Positions 55,135 through 63,415 of a stretch of 64,000 bases of DNA are shown in pieces (positions within the stretch are counted from its first letter, which is position 1; every line of letters starts with the position of its first letter). The stretch comes from SZUA-430 sp044220975 (lineage in GTDB: Bacteria > Pseudomonadota > Alphaproteobacteria > Micropepsales > Micropepsaceae), in contig JBGAPZ010000022.1 of the NCBI GenBank assembly GCA_044220975.1, positions 1 to 64,000 on the forward strand. Direction: 5' to 3'. A program made the translations under genes and the position numbers. The notes beneath the pieces are model-generated. The model was not told where the DNA came from. It worked only from the letters and a program-made list of their open reading frames with translations, and searched no databases.

Positions 55135-56709
55135 CTACTCCGCCGCTTGCGCTTTCGGCGGCGGGGTCCAGCGGAGAACCGGCTTGCGGGCGGCGGCGGT
55201 TTCGTCGAGGCGGCGGCGCGGAGCGAAGTGCGGGGCGCCTTCAAAGCGACGCTTGTCGTTGCCTGCCGCTTCTTTGGCGAGCGTGCCCAGCACATGGATG
55301 AACTCGTCCAGCGCGTGTTTCGATTCCGTTTCCGTGGGTTCGATCAGCATTGCGCCGTGGACGACGAGCGGGAAATACATCGTCATCGGATGGTAGCCCT
55401 CGTCGATCAGCGCCTTCGAGATGTCGAGCGTGGTGACGCCGGTGTCCTTAAGGAAGCTGTCGTCGAACAGAGCTTCGTGCATGCACGGGCCGCTTGCTGC
55501 GAACGGAGCGGAGATCGTGCCCTTCAGCGAGGCCAGAATGTAATTCGCGTTCAACACCGCGTCGCCCGCGACTTGCGCGAGACCGTCGGCACCGTGGCTG
55601 AGCATGTACGCCATCGCGCGCGTGAACATGCCCATCTGGCCGTGGAAGGCGCACATGCGGCCGAACGGCTTTGCGTCGTGCGCCTTTGCGGCAGCATCGT
55701 CCTCGATCAGTTCGAAGCCGCGCTCGCCGTGCACGATCAAGGGCACCGGCGCGTAAGGCGCGAGTGCAGCCGAGAGCACGACTGGGCCGGCGCCCGGACC
55801 GCCGCCGCCGTGCGGGGTCGAGAATGTTTTGTGCAGGTTGATGTGCATTGCGTCGATGCCCAGGTCGCCGGGGCGCACGCGTCCGACGATCGCGTTGAAG
55901 TTTGCGCCGTCGCAATAGAAATAGGCGCCCGCCTTATGCACCGCTGCGGCAATCTCAATCATGTCGTTCTCGAACAGACCGCAGGTGTTCGGGTTCGTTA
56001 GCATGATCGCCGCGACGTTGGGGCCGAGCTTGGCCTTCAGTGCCGCCACGTCCACGCGGCCGCGTTCGTTCGCGGGCACTTCTTCGACCGTGTAACCGAC
56101 GAGTGCAGCCGTCGCGGGGTTCGTGCCGTGCGCGGATTCGGGCACCAGCACCACCGTGCGGTTGGCTTGGCCGTGCGCTTCGTGCGCCGCTTTGATCGCC
56201 ATCAGGCCGCAGAGTTCGCCGTGAGCGCCGGCTTTCGGGCTCATCGCGACGGCCGGCATGTTCGTCAGCAGCTTCAGCCAGTGCGCCAGATGATCGATCA
56301 GGCCGAGCGCGCCTTGGATCGTCGATACCGGCTGCAGCGGATGGATGTCGGCAAAGCCCGCGAGCCGCGCCATCTTCTCGTTCAGGCGGGGGTTGTGCTT
56401 CATCGTGCACGAGCCCAAGGGATAGAGACCGTAGTCGATCGCGTAGTTCTTGCGGCTGAGGCGTACGAAGTGGCGCACGACTTCAGGTTCGGACAGACCC
56501 GGCAGACCGATCGGCGCGCGGCGCCGCAAGCCACCGAGGCGATCGTGCTTCAGTTCCGGTTCGGGCAGGTCGACGCCGCATTTGCCGGGACGGCCGGTCG
56601 TGAAGATCAACGGCACTTCGCGGTCGAGACCGCGGTGGCCGGAGATCGTGGCGAGCTCGCGCGTGTCGCCCGCCGCGCCTGTCGTCGGGCGGCCTTGTTT
56701 GTTCATCAT
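55135..56709 (-). CDS. gcvPB: Glycine dehydrogenase (decarboxylating) subunit 2
   Basis: A 524-residue C-terminal half of the split P protein. GDLGIDAMHINLHKTFSTPH holds the PLP lysine (NLHKTF) and the Gly-rich loop follows. Also seen are LYPLGSCTMKHNPRLNEKMA and GANFNAIVGRVRPGDLGID. With GcvPA it decarboxylates glycine and passes the aminomethyl group to lipoyl-GcvH. It is the last gene of the operon and overlaps gcvPA by ATGA. It converges with the esterase gene six bases apart. Confidence 0.96.
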   Translation of the reverse strand: MMNKQGRPTTGAAGDTRELATISGHRGLDREVPLIFTTGRPGKCGVDLPEPELKHDRLGGLRRRAPIGLPGLSEPEVVRHFVRLSRKNYAIDYGLYPLGSCTMKHNPRLNEKMARLAGFADIHPLQPVSTIQGALGLIDHLAHWLKLLTNMPAVAMSPKAGAHGELCGLMAIKAAHEAHGQANRTVVLVPESAHGTNPATAALVGYTVEEVPANERGRVDVAALKAKLGPNVAAIMLTNPNTCGLFENDMIEIAAAVHKAGAYFYCDGANFNAIVGRVRPGDLGIDAMHINLHKTFSTPHGGGGPGAGPVVLSAALAPYAPVPLIVHGERGFELIEDDAAAKAHDAKPFGRMCAFHGQMGMFTRAMAYMLSHGADGLAQVAGDAVLNANYILASLKGTISAPFAASGPCMHEALFDDSFLKDTGVTTLDISKALIDEGYHPMTMYFPLVVHGAMLIEPTETESKHALDEFIHVLGTLAKEAAGNDKRRFEGAPHFAPRRRLDETAAARKPVLRWTPPPKAQAAE

Positions 56710-58025
56710 GAGAGCACCTTGGTCAGGCCGGCGACGAGCGCGTCGATGTCGGAGGGTGTGGTCGTTTCGGTGACGGCGACGAGAAGCAGGTTCGTCGCGT
56801 TGCGGTCGTGCGGCCTTAAGCGCGCGACGGGGACGCCGGCGATGATTTCGTCTTCAGCAAGCCTGTCGACAATCGGCGCGGCGGGCTTCGGGAGCTTCAG
56901 CGTGAACTCATTGAAGAACGTCGGCGTCACCAGTTCGACACCTTTGACCTTCGCAAGTTTGTCTGCGGCTTGGACTGCGCGGTCGTGGTTCAGCGCTGCC
57001 AGCTTGCGGAAGCCGTCTTCGCCCAAGAGCGCGAGGTGAATCGTGAACGCGAGACAGCAAAGGCCGGAGTTCGTGCAGATGTTCGACGTCGCCTTTTCGC
57101 GGCGGATGTGTTGTTCGCGGGTCGAGAGCGTCAGCACGTAGCCGCGCTTGCCTTCGGCATCGACCGTTTCACCGCAAAGGCGTCCCGGCATTTGGCGTAC
57201 GAATTTCTGGCGCGTGGCGAACAACCCGACATAGGGGCCACCGAAGTTCAGCGGGTTGCCGATCGACTGGCCCTCCGCCGCGACAATATCCGCGCCCATC
57301 TCGCCAGGTGGCGTAATGGCGCCCAGCGAGACGATCTCCGTCACGACGGCGACGAGCAGCGCGCCCTTGGCATGTGCCGCATCGGAGAGCGGGGTGATAT
57401 CGCGGATCGCGCCGGTGAAGTCCGGGTTCTGAACGACGAAGGCCGCCGTCTTGTCGTCGAGCACAGCTTCGTTGCCCTCAACGATTTCGAGACCGGAGGC
57501 CTCGGCGGTCGTGCGCACGGTTTCGGTGTAGTGCGGGTGCAGGTTCGGCGAGAGGACAATGCGCTTCCTGTTCGTCACGCGCGCTGCCATCAGCACGGCT
57601 TCCGCCGTGGCGGTCGAACCGTCGTACATGCTGGCGTTCGCGACATCCATGCCGGTCAGCATTGCGACCTGGGTTTGGAACTCGAACAGATATTGCAGCG
57701 TGCCTTGGGCGATTTCGGGCTGATAGGGCGTGTAGCTGGTCAGGAACTCGGAGCGCTGGATCAGATGATCCACGGTCGCGGGGACGTGATGGCGATAGGC
57801 GCCGGCACCGCAGAAGAACGGCACGCTGCCCGCGGCGATGTTGCGCGCAGCGAGCTTTGCCATTTGGCGTTCGACTTCGATTTCACCAGCGTGCATCGGC
57901 AGGTCGACAAGCGTCGTCAGGTACGCCTCGCGCGGCACGTCGCGGTAGAGGTCGTCGACCGACTTCGCGCCGATGACGCCAAGCATCGCTTTGCGATCGG
58001 TATCGGTGAGCGGCAGATAGCGCAT
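56706..58025 (-). CDS. gcvPA: Glycine dehydrogenase (decarboxylating) subunit 1
   Basis: From the ATG at 58025 (MRYLPLTDTDRKAMLGVIGA) the protein has 439 residues, the N-terminal half of the P protein; the longer frame is unrelated. Conserved regions: PFFCGAGAYRHHVPATVDHL, YTPYQPEIAQGTLQYLFEFQ, MYDGSTATAEAVLMAARVT and EGQSIGNPLNFGGPYVGLFA. The start ATG overlaps the gcvH stop (TAATG), so translation is coupled. Split P proteins are common in alphaproteobacteria and Gram-positives. Confidence 0.96.
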   Translation of the reverse strand: MRYLPLTDTDRKAMLGVIGAKSVDDLYRDVPREAYLTTLVDLPMHAGEIEVERQMAKLAARNIAAGSVPFFCGAGAYRHHVPATVDHLIQRSEFLTSYTPYQPEIAQGTLQYLFEFQTQVAMLTGMDVANASMYDGSTATAEAVLMAARVTNRKRIVLSPNLHPHYTETVRTTAEASGLEIVEGNEAVLDDKTAAFVVQNPDFTGAIRDITPLSDAAHAKGALLVAVVTEIVSLGAITPPGEMGADIVAAEGQSIGNPLNFGGPYVGLFATRQKFVRQMPGRLCGETVDAEGKRGYVLTLSTREQHIRREKATSNICTNSGLCCLAFTIHLALLGEDGFRKLAALNHDRAVQAADKLAKVKGVELVTPTFFNEFTLKLPKPAAPIVDRLAEDEIIAGVPVARLRPHDRNATNLLLVAVTETTTPSDIDALVAGLTKVLS

Positions 58026-58396
58026 TAGAGCCCCTTCACGTAATCGTTGTATTCGGCCTCGCTCATCAACGCGCCGAGTTCGCTTGCGTTTTTGACTTTG
58101 AGCTTCATGAACCAGCCTGCGCCCGTGGCGTCGGCATTGACCGTCGCCGGTTCGGCTTCGAGCTTGCTGTTGACCTCGACCACTTCGCCCGAGATCGGCG
58201 CGTAGACTTCGGAGGCAGCTTTCACGCTTTCGACGACGGCGGCTTCTCCGCCCTTCTCGACCGCCTTTCCAACTGCGGGAAGTTCGACGAAGACGACGTC
58301 GCCCAGCTGTTCGGCCGCGTACGCGGTGATACCGACGGTCGCAACGGCGCCGTCGACGCGAACCCATTCGTGGTCTTTGGTGTATTTCGTGGTCAT
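58025..58396 (-). CDS. gcvH: Glycine cleavage system H protein
   Basis: A 123-residue lipoyl carrier: KDHEWVRVDGAVATVGITAY, LGDVVFVELPAVGKAVEKGG and AAVVESVKAASEVYAPISGE, where the lysine in ESVKA is the lipoylation site. It shuttles the aminomethyl group between P, T and L proteins. It lies eight bases after gcvT. Confidence 0.97.
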   Translation of the reverse strand: MTTKYTKDHEWVRVDGAVATVGITAYAAEQLGDVVFVELPAVGKAVEKGGEAAVVESVKAASEVYAPISGEVVEVNSKLEAEPATVNADATGAGWFMKLKVKNASELGALMSEAEYNDYVKGL

Positions 58397-58404
58397 GATC
58401 GATC

Positions 58405-59553
58405 TCAGGGTTTGTGGAAGCGTTTTTGAACGAAGGGCATGGGCGCGACGCGGGCGGGCAATTTCTGGCCGCGCACGATCAAACCCAATTCGATGCCGTC
58501 ATCGGCGAGATCCGCCCGGACGTAGCCCATCGCGATGGGTCCGTTGACGGTGGGACCGAAGCCGCCGGAGGTGACACGGCCCGCGGGAGCGCCCGAAGCG
58601 TCGACGATTTCGGCGCCTTCGCGAGCGGGCGCGCGGCCTTCGGGTTTGATGCCGACGCGCACGCGTTTGGCGCCGTTGAAAAGCTGATCGAGGATCTTGT
58701 CGGCGCCGGGGAAGCCTTTTTCCAATTTGCGGCGCTTACCGATCGCCCAGGTGAGGCCGGCCTCGACCGGCGTCGTTTGTTCGTCGATGTCGTGGCCGTA
58801 CAGGCATAGCCCCGCTTCCAAGCGCAAGCTATCGCGCGCCCCAAGACCGATCGGCGCGACGGCCGGATCAGCGAGCAAAACGCGGGCGAAGGCAGTGGCC
58901 ATCGCGCCGGGTACGGAGATCTCGTAGCCGTCTTCGCCCGTGTAGCCGGAGCGGGAGACAAAAAGTTCAGCACGTTCCCACGCAAACGTCGCGATCGTCA
59001 TGAAGCTCATCGCGGCGACGCCGGGGACGATGTGCTCCAGTGCCTCGGCTGCTTTCGGGCCCTGCAGTGCGATGAGCGCGCGCGTTTCCAGCCGTTCGAG
59101 CTTCGCTTTGCCTTTAAGGCTCGCGGCGATGTGTGCGAAGTCGGCGTCCTTCGTCGCGGCGTTGACGACGAGAAACAGCGTCCCCGCCTTGTCTGCTGCG
59201 GCCGGACGGCTCACCATGAAGTCGTCGCGGATGCCGCCTTCGTTGTTCAGCAACAACGTGTAGCGGATCTGACCCGGCTTCAGCGCCTTGATCTCACCCG
59301 GCACCAGCGTTTCGAGCGCAGCGGCGATTTCGTCGTGGCCGCCCTTGCCTTCAAGGTGGAGCCACGCTTGGCCCATATGAGAGACGTCGAAGAGTCCCGC
59401 AGCTGCCCGCGTGTGCAGGTGCTCCTTCAAAATGCCGGCGGGAAATTGCACGGGCATTTCGTAGCCGGCGAACGGCACCATCTTGCCGCCAAGCTCCGCG
59501 TTCAGCGCGAAGAGCGGCGTACGTTTCAAATCAGTTGGGGCCGGATCGGCCAT
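58405..59553 (-). CDS. gcvT: Glycine cleavage system aminomethyltransferase
   Basis: A 382-residue T protein, which moves the one-carbon unit from H protein to tetrahydrofolate. KRTPLFALNAELGGKMVPFA starts it; AAAGLFDVSHMGQAWLHLEG, ALIALQGPKAAEALEHI and SRSGYTGEDGYEISVPG are family blocks, and the C-terminal beta-barrel contains GRVTSGGFGPTVNGPIAMGY. It heads the operon and follows a tandem glycine riboswitch leader. No L protein gene is nearby, as expected for a shared enzyme. Confidence 0.96.
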   Translation of the reverse strand: MADPAPTDLKRTPLFALNAELGGKMVPFAGYEMPVQFPAGILKEHLHTRAAAGLFDVSHMGQAWLHLEGKGGHDEIAAALETLVPGEIKALKPGQIRYTLLLNNEGGIRDDFMVSRPAAADKAGTLFLVVNAATKDADFAHIAASLKGKAKLERLETRALIALQGPKAAEALEHIVPGVAAMSFMTIATFAWERAELFVSRSGYTGEDGYEISVPGAMATAFARVLLADPAVAPIGLGARDSLRLEAGLCLYGHDIDEQTTPVEAGLTWAIGKRRKLEKGFPGADKILDQLFNGAKRVRVGIKPEGRAPAREGAEIVDASGAPAGRVTSGGFGPTVNGPIAMGYVRADLADDGIELGLIVRGQKLPARVAPMPFVQKRFHKP

Positions 59554-59639
59554 GGTGATATCCCAAGTCTCACGTGGTCACAGGTGCTCGCAGGACCCTG
59601 CTTCGCCTAAAGGCTACGCAGGGCACAGCTACCCTGTCT

Positions 59640-59826
59640 GTCATGAGGACCTGAGAGATTTCGCGTGGGTTGTTACGCCCTCGCCTACCCCGTCGGTGGA
59701 GCGCCGTCACCAGCGATCGCTTTCCAGACTGTCATCGCCTTTGCGGTCCCGGGTGCCTGAGAGTTTCCAGGGCGGTTGCTCCTTCGGCGGCGGACACTTG
59801 CCCGCTCTCTCCCGCAAGGGGTCGAT
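59640..59826 (-). ncRNA. Tandem glycine riboswitch
   Basis: On the minus strand two aptamer-like domains stand in series before gcvT. Each ends in the hallmark CTCTCAGG (plus-strand CCTGAGAG at 59756-59763 and 59650-59657). The first domain carries the GGGAGAGAG entry and the conserved CCGCCGAAGGAGCAA core; the second has CTCCACCGACGGGG. A short linker separates them, as in cooperative glycine riboswitches. A CAGGG/CCCTG hairpin (about 59615-59632) beyond them could be the expression platform. Glycine binding should switch the cleavage operon on. Confidence 0.93.
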
Positions 59827-59946
59827 TGCATAGCCGCTCGAATCGCGCCTTCACGGCGGGTCTCGAGCGTCGGTTTGATCGTGGCGAGGCCCCTCTGCCA
59901 AGTCAACGCGCCATCGTGGCCGGGGTGGGGAAAGCGTCGATTTTCA

Positions 59947-59992
59947 GCGGACATTCCGGACAGGGATTGCTGTCCGGAATCGGGCTGTCCGC
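59947..59992. repeat. Nested perfect inverted repeats with GGACA/TGTCC arms
   Basis: ATTCCGGACA (59953-59962) and TGTCCGGAAT (59971-59980) are perfect reverse complements around GGGATTGC. An outer pair GCGGACA (59947-59953) and TGTCCGC (59986-59992) encloses them. Four GGACA/TGTCC units in 46 bases look like a regulator binding site or a stable RNA stem. Located about 130 bases upstream of the riboswitch start on the minus strand. Confidence 0.6.
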
Positions 59993-60230
59993 CCGCCTGG
60001 CATTCGACTTCCCAGGGCTCGCGTCTCCCAAAGACGGGGAAGTACGCGATCGTGCCCGGCCTGGGTTATTCCACTACGCCCGCATGGCGGTCGACTGCGC
60101 GGGAATACCGAGCGCGTGGCAACGCCGGACGCAACCAGACTAGCGTGCGCTTGCGAATTGCCGGAGGGCGAAGCGACGGCAAGCGGATAGACGAACATGC
60201 TTCGCCGGTACGGGGCAGCCCCGCCCGCCG

Positions 60231-60255
60231 CGCGGTGAGCGCCGCGATTTTTTTT
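60231..60255 (+). terminator. Rightward hairpin with T-run
   Basis: CGCGG (60231-60235) and CCGCG (60242-60246) are followed by A and eight T. A second hairpin CGGGG-CAG-CCCCG (60211-60223) lies just before. No gene on the plus strand leads into it, so it may end a small RNA transcribed from about 60,000, or be fortuitous. Confidence 0.45.
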
Positions 60256-60256
60256 G

Positions 60257-60271
60257 TTAGCAGTCCATTAA
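60257..60271 (+). promoter_or_regulatory. CtrA-like site upstream of hybrid kinase
   Basis: TTAG-N7-TTAA (TTAG at 60257-60260, TTAA at 60268-60271) differs from the CtrA consensus TTAA-N7-TTAA in one base. It is 126 bases upstream of the kinase start at 60398, a position suitable for promoter control. Confidence 0.35.
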
Positions 60272-60397
60272 TTTAGCGGATACGCGCGGGAACAAGCGTG
60301 CAAAGTCCCGTCCGTCGATACCCGTGCGGCGAGCCGCCGAAACAGCAAAATAACCATTCGGACCTAAGTTCGAGGCTCAGACTGTGAGAGCTTCGAC

Positions 60398-62827
60398 ATG
60401 CAATTCCCTTCGCGCAACTCGACGGCGTTTCTCGTCGCCGTCCTAGCCGTGCCGACGATAATCATCGTCGGCCTGGGCGTCGGCCTTGTCGTTTGGCTTC
60501 TTTCCGCATCTGCCGATCGCTTGGACGCAACGCAGCGCGAAGGCGAGGCCCGCCTCGCGCGCAACGTTATCCAATCGAACGAAAAGAGCTTGGCCAAGTT
60601 CGTTGCCGACTACTCGAATTGGAACGAAATGTACGACTACTTCAACGGTCCGCCGAGCGCGGAGTGGGAGAAGGAGAATCTTGGCCCATACGTTCTCGAC
60701 GCGCACGGCAGCGACCACTTCATCGTGGTTTCGAAAGAAGGCCGCGTCGTCAACCACTACTCGCGCGCGACCGGTTCGCGAAACACGTTGAAGCCTGCCG
60801 ACGCGCAGATGCTGGCAAGGCTGACGACACTCGCTTTCGCCAAGGAAACACTGGGCAAGGGTTTCGCCGTTTCCGGCATCGTCGAGTACGACGGCGCCCC
60901 CTACATTGCCGCGGCGTCGACGATTCACGTCTCCGAGCAAGAACGCGTTGAGCGCGATCGCGCGAAGTTCAGCATGATCCAGATGCGGGCGCTGGACGCC
61001 GCGATGATGGCCCAGTTGGAGCACGACTACGGTCTTTCTGGCGCTCACACGGCGCGGAACGCGGCGAACGGCGTTTCGCTTCGAACGCCATGGGGCGGTG
61101 CGTCGCCGTTCTCGTTCGTGTGGACGCCGTCGAACGCGGGCCAGGCCTATTCCACGACCGTGACGCCGTACGTCATCGCCATGGGCGTGGCGATGCTGCT
61201 GCTTTTCTTTGGGCTTGCGGTCGTATGGTCCCGGATCATCGCCCAGATCGGCGCCAGCGAAGCGCGGGCGCAGCGTGCCAATGCCGCGAAGTCCGAATTC
61301 CTGGCGATGATCAGCCACGAGGTCCGCACGCCGCTGAACGGCGTTTTGGGCATGACGGCGGCCCTGCTTGAGACTGAGCTGAAGCCCGAGCAGCAGCACT
61401 ATGCGTCCGTCATCCGTGACTCCGGCGAGAACCTCCTGCGCATCATCAACGATGTGCTCGACTTCTCGAAGCTGGATGCCGGCAAGATGGAAATCGAGAA
61501 TGCGGCCTTCGACTTGGGCTTCGTGCTGCGCTACGCCGCCGAGATTTGCGAACCGCGCGCGAAGGAAAAGGGACTTGCGCTCGAGGTCGAGATCGACCCC
61601 AGTCTCCCTCAATTCGTCAAGGCGGATGCCGGGCGCTTGCGTCAGGTCACGCTGAACCTGCTGACCAACGCGGTCAAGTTCACGCAGACGGGCCGCGTGG
61701 CATTGCGCACCTCTTGCGCGGCGCGAAGCGACGAGCGCGTCGTGCTGCGCGTCGAGGTCTGCGACACCGGCATCGGTATTCCGCCCGATCGCCTTGGCCA
61801 GTTGTTCCAAAGTTTCACGCAAGCAGACGTGTCCATCTCGCGCCGCTTTGGCGGCACCGGTCTTGGCCTTGCCATTTGCAAGAAGCTGATCGAGCGGATG
61901 GGGGGCACGATCGGCGTCGCGAGCCAGGTGGGGAAAGGCTCGACCTTCTGGTTCGAGCTGCCCGTCGTTCCGGCGGGCGCCGCCGACGTCGACGGCAAGG
62001 CGGCGGTGTCGGACGAACAGGCCGAGGAGGCGCTCAACACGATCAAAGACCTGGGGCGGCCTTTACGTTTGCTGCTTGCCGAAGACAACGCAACGAACCA
62101 GTTGGTCGCCAAGGCCGCGCTGGCAAAATACGACATCGTGCCGGACCTTGCCGGCAACGGTCATGAGGCAATCGAGGCGGTGCGCCGTAAGGACTACGAC
62201 ATCGTGCTGATGGACATGCAGATGCCGGAACTCGACGGCATTGCCGCGACGCGGATCATTCGCCAAATGCCGGGTCGAGCGAAGGCGGTGCCGATCGTCG
62301 CGCTGACGGCCAATGCGTTCGAGAGCGACATCATCGCCTGCCACGCCGCCGGCATGAACGGACACCTCGGAAAGCCCTTCCGTCGCGACGAATTAATCGT
62401 TGCCATCGGCCACGCCTTGAAAGGCGACGACCGTTCGGTGCCCGTTCGTCAGGCGGCAAACGCCGTCGCGAGCGCGCAAGCCATCGATATCCGCGTGCTT
62501 GAAACCTTCCGGGCCGACAACGGCGAAGAGATGTTGCGCCTGCTTGTCGACGGTTATCTTGAAACCGCCGCCGTCCAACTGGATAAGCTGCAGGCACTTC
62601 TGACGGCCGGAGAGTCCGGCGCACCGGTCGCGCTCATCGCACACTCGCTCAAAAGTTCTAGCGCTATGGCCGGCGCGATGGCGCTCGCGGCGATGGCCGC
62701 GCGGCTCGAAACGCAACTGCGTCAACAAACGGCACCCCCAAGCCCGAGCGACGCCGCGCAAATGCAGTCGTTGTTCGCGGCCTATCGGGCAAGCCTTGCA
62801 GAGAACGGATTCTTGGCGGCGGCGTAA
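60398..62827 (+). CDS. CHASE4 hybrid sensor histidine kinase/response regulator with Hpt
   Basis: An 809-residue phosphorelay protein in one chain. Membrane helix 1 (VAVLAVPTIIIVGLGVGLVV, about 12-31), a periplasmic CHASE4-type sensor (IQSNEKSLAKFVADYSNWNE, about 50-235), helix 2 (VIAMGVAMLLLFFGLAVVW near 258-276), HisKA with FLAMISHEVRTPLNGVLGM (His near 306), HATPase with VSISRRFGGTGLGLAICKKL, a receiver with IVLMDMQMPELDGIAATRI (Asp near 606), and a C-terminal Hpt with ALIAHSLKSSSAMAGAMA (His near 749). All relay residues are intact. It stands alone; output partner and signal are unknown. Confidence 0.95.
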   Translation: MQFPSRNSTAFLVAVLAVPTIIIVGLGVGLVVWLLSASADRLDATQREGEARLARNVIQSNEKSLAKFVADYSNWNEMYDYFNGPPSAEWEKENLGPYVLDAHGSDHFIVVSKEGRVVNHYSRATGSRNTLKPADAQMLARLTTLAFAKETLGKGFAVSGIVEYDGAPYIAAASTIHVSEQERVERDRAKFSMIQMRALDAAMMAQLEHDYGLSGAHTARNAANGVSLRTPWGGASPFSFVWTPSNAGQAYSTTVTPYVIAMGVAMLLLFFGLAVVWSRIIAQIGASEARAQRANAAKSEFLAMISHEVRTPLNGVLGMTAALLETELKPEQQHYASVIRDSGENLLRIINDVLDFSKLDAGKMEIENAAFDLGFVLRYAAEICEPRAKEKGLALEVEIDPSLPQFVKADAGRLRQVTLNLLTNAVKFTQTGRVALRTSCAARSDERVVLRVEVCDTGIGIPPDRLGQLFQSFTQADVSISRRFGGTGLGLAICKKLIERMGGTIGVASQVGKGSTFWFELPVVPAGAADVDGKAAVSDEQAEEALNTIKDLGRPLRLLLAEDNATNQLVAKAALAKYDIVPDLAGNGHEAIEAVRRKDYDIVLMDMQMPELDGIAATRIIRQMPGRAKAVPIVALTANAFESDIIACHAAGMNGHLGKPFRRDELIVAIGHALKGDDRSVPVRQAANAVASAQAIDIRVLETFRADNGEEMLRLLVDGYLETAAVQLDKLQALLTAGESGAPVALIAHSLKSSSAMAGAMALAAMAARLETQLRQQTAPPSPSDAAQMQSLFAAYRASLAENGFLAAA

Positions 62828-63134
62828 CGAGCCCAGGCTTTCCGCGAGCAATTGGCCCATAGGGGAACTCTGGCACAGGGGTGCCGACTATCCCATTTCC
62901 CGCGGAGCAGAGCGCTTGGCTGCGGGCGGCCGTTTCTTGCATTTTCGGGTGAAAACGCCTATATGCACCCCCAGTGACGGCTGCACGGTTGTGAAGTGTA
63001 GGGCCTCAAGATTTCCGGCGAAGCGTCTGACAAGCGCCCACCGCAATCGGTTCAAAAACCTTCTTCAAGCGTTGTTCATGCTTTTCATCGCGTCTTGGCA
63101 TGTCGCCCGGGCGCAAACTGCTTTGTTACAAGGA
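62828..63134 (+). other. Leader/promoter region of the cold-shock gene
   Basis: About 307 bases between the kinase and cspA without a convincing gene. It presumably holds the cspA promoter and a long 5' untranslated leader, as cold-shock genes often have. An AACGGTTCAAAAACC-like AT-containing stretch around 63047-63061 and TTGTTCATGC near 63074 are visible, but no motif is diagnostic. Confidence 0.4.
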
Positions 63135-63355
63135 ATGAAAGAGAATGGCCGGAATACGGGAACTGTGAAGTTCTTCAATGCGACCAAGGGCTTTGGCTTT
63201 ATCGCGCGCCGGACGGCGGCGGCAAGGACGTTTTCGTCCATGCGACCGCGGTCGAAGCGGCCGGTATGCGCACATTGACCGAAGGTCAGCGCGTCCACTT
63301 CAACACTGAAGCAGACGCGCGTGGCGCCAAGGCTGTCAACCTCAGCGCTGCGTAA
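63135..63355 (+). CDS. Cold shock protein CspA family (frameshifted)
   Basis: MKENGRNTGTVKFFNATKGF followed by GFI gives RNP-1 in the first frame; the second frame continues PDGGGKDVFVHATAVEAAGM, RNP-2, to AKAVNLSAA and TAA at 63355. Adding one C in CGCGCCGGAC near 63213 joins them as GFGFIARPDGGGKDVFVHAT, 73 residues, normal for single-domain CSPs. They bind single-stranded RNA and act as RNA chaperones in cold or stationary phase. The ATG at 63135 has AAGGA very close, so the exact start is uncertain. Confidence 0.9.
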
Positions 63356-63375
63356 AGACTTGAAGTGAATTGAAG

Positions 63376-63414
63376 GGGCGGTCGAACGACAAGTTCGGCC
63401 GCTCTTTTTTTTTT
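63376..63414. terminator. Strong terminator after cspA
   Basis: GGGCGGTCGAAC (63376-63387) pairs with GTTCGGCCGCTC (63393-63404) through 12 pairs including two G-U, then ten T. It ends the cold-shock transcript and lies at the 3' side of the convergent unknown gene. Confidence 0.88.
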
Positions 63415-63415
63415 G

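Noticed and set aside
54889..57039. Long plus-strand frames opposite the glycine cleavage genes
   Set aside because: GcvPA and GcvPB motifs on the minus strand are unmistakable; the plus frames match nothing.
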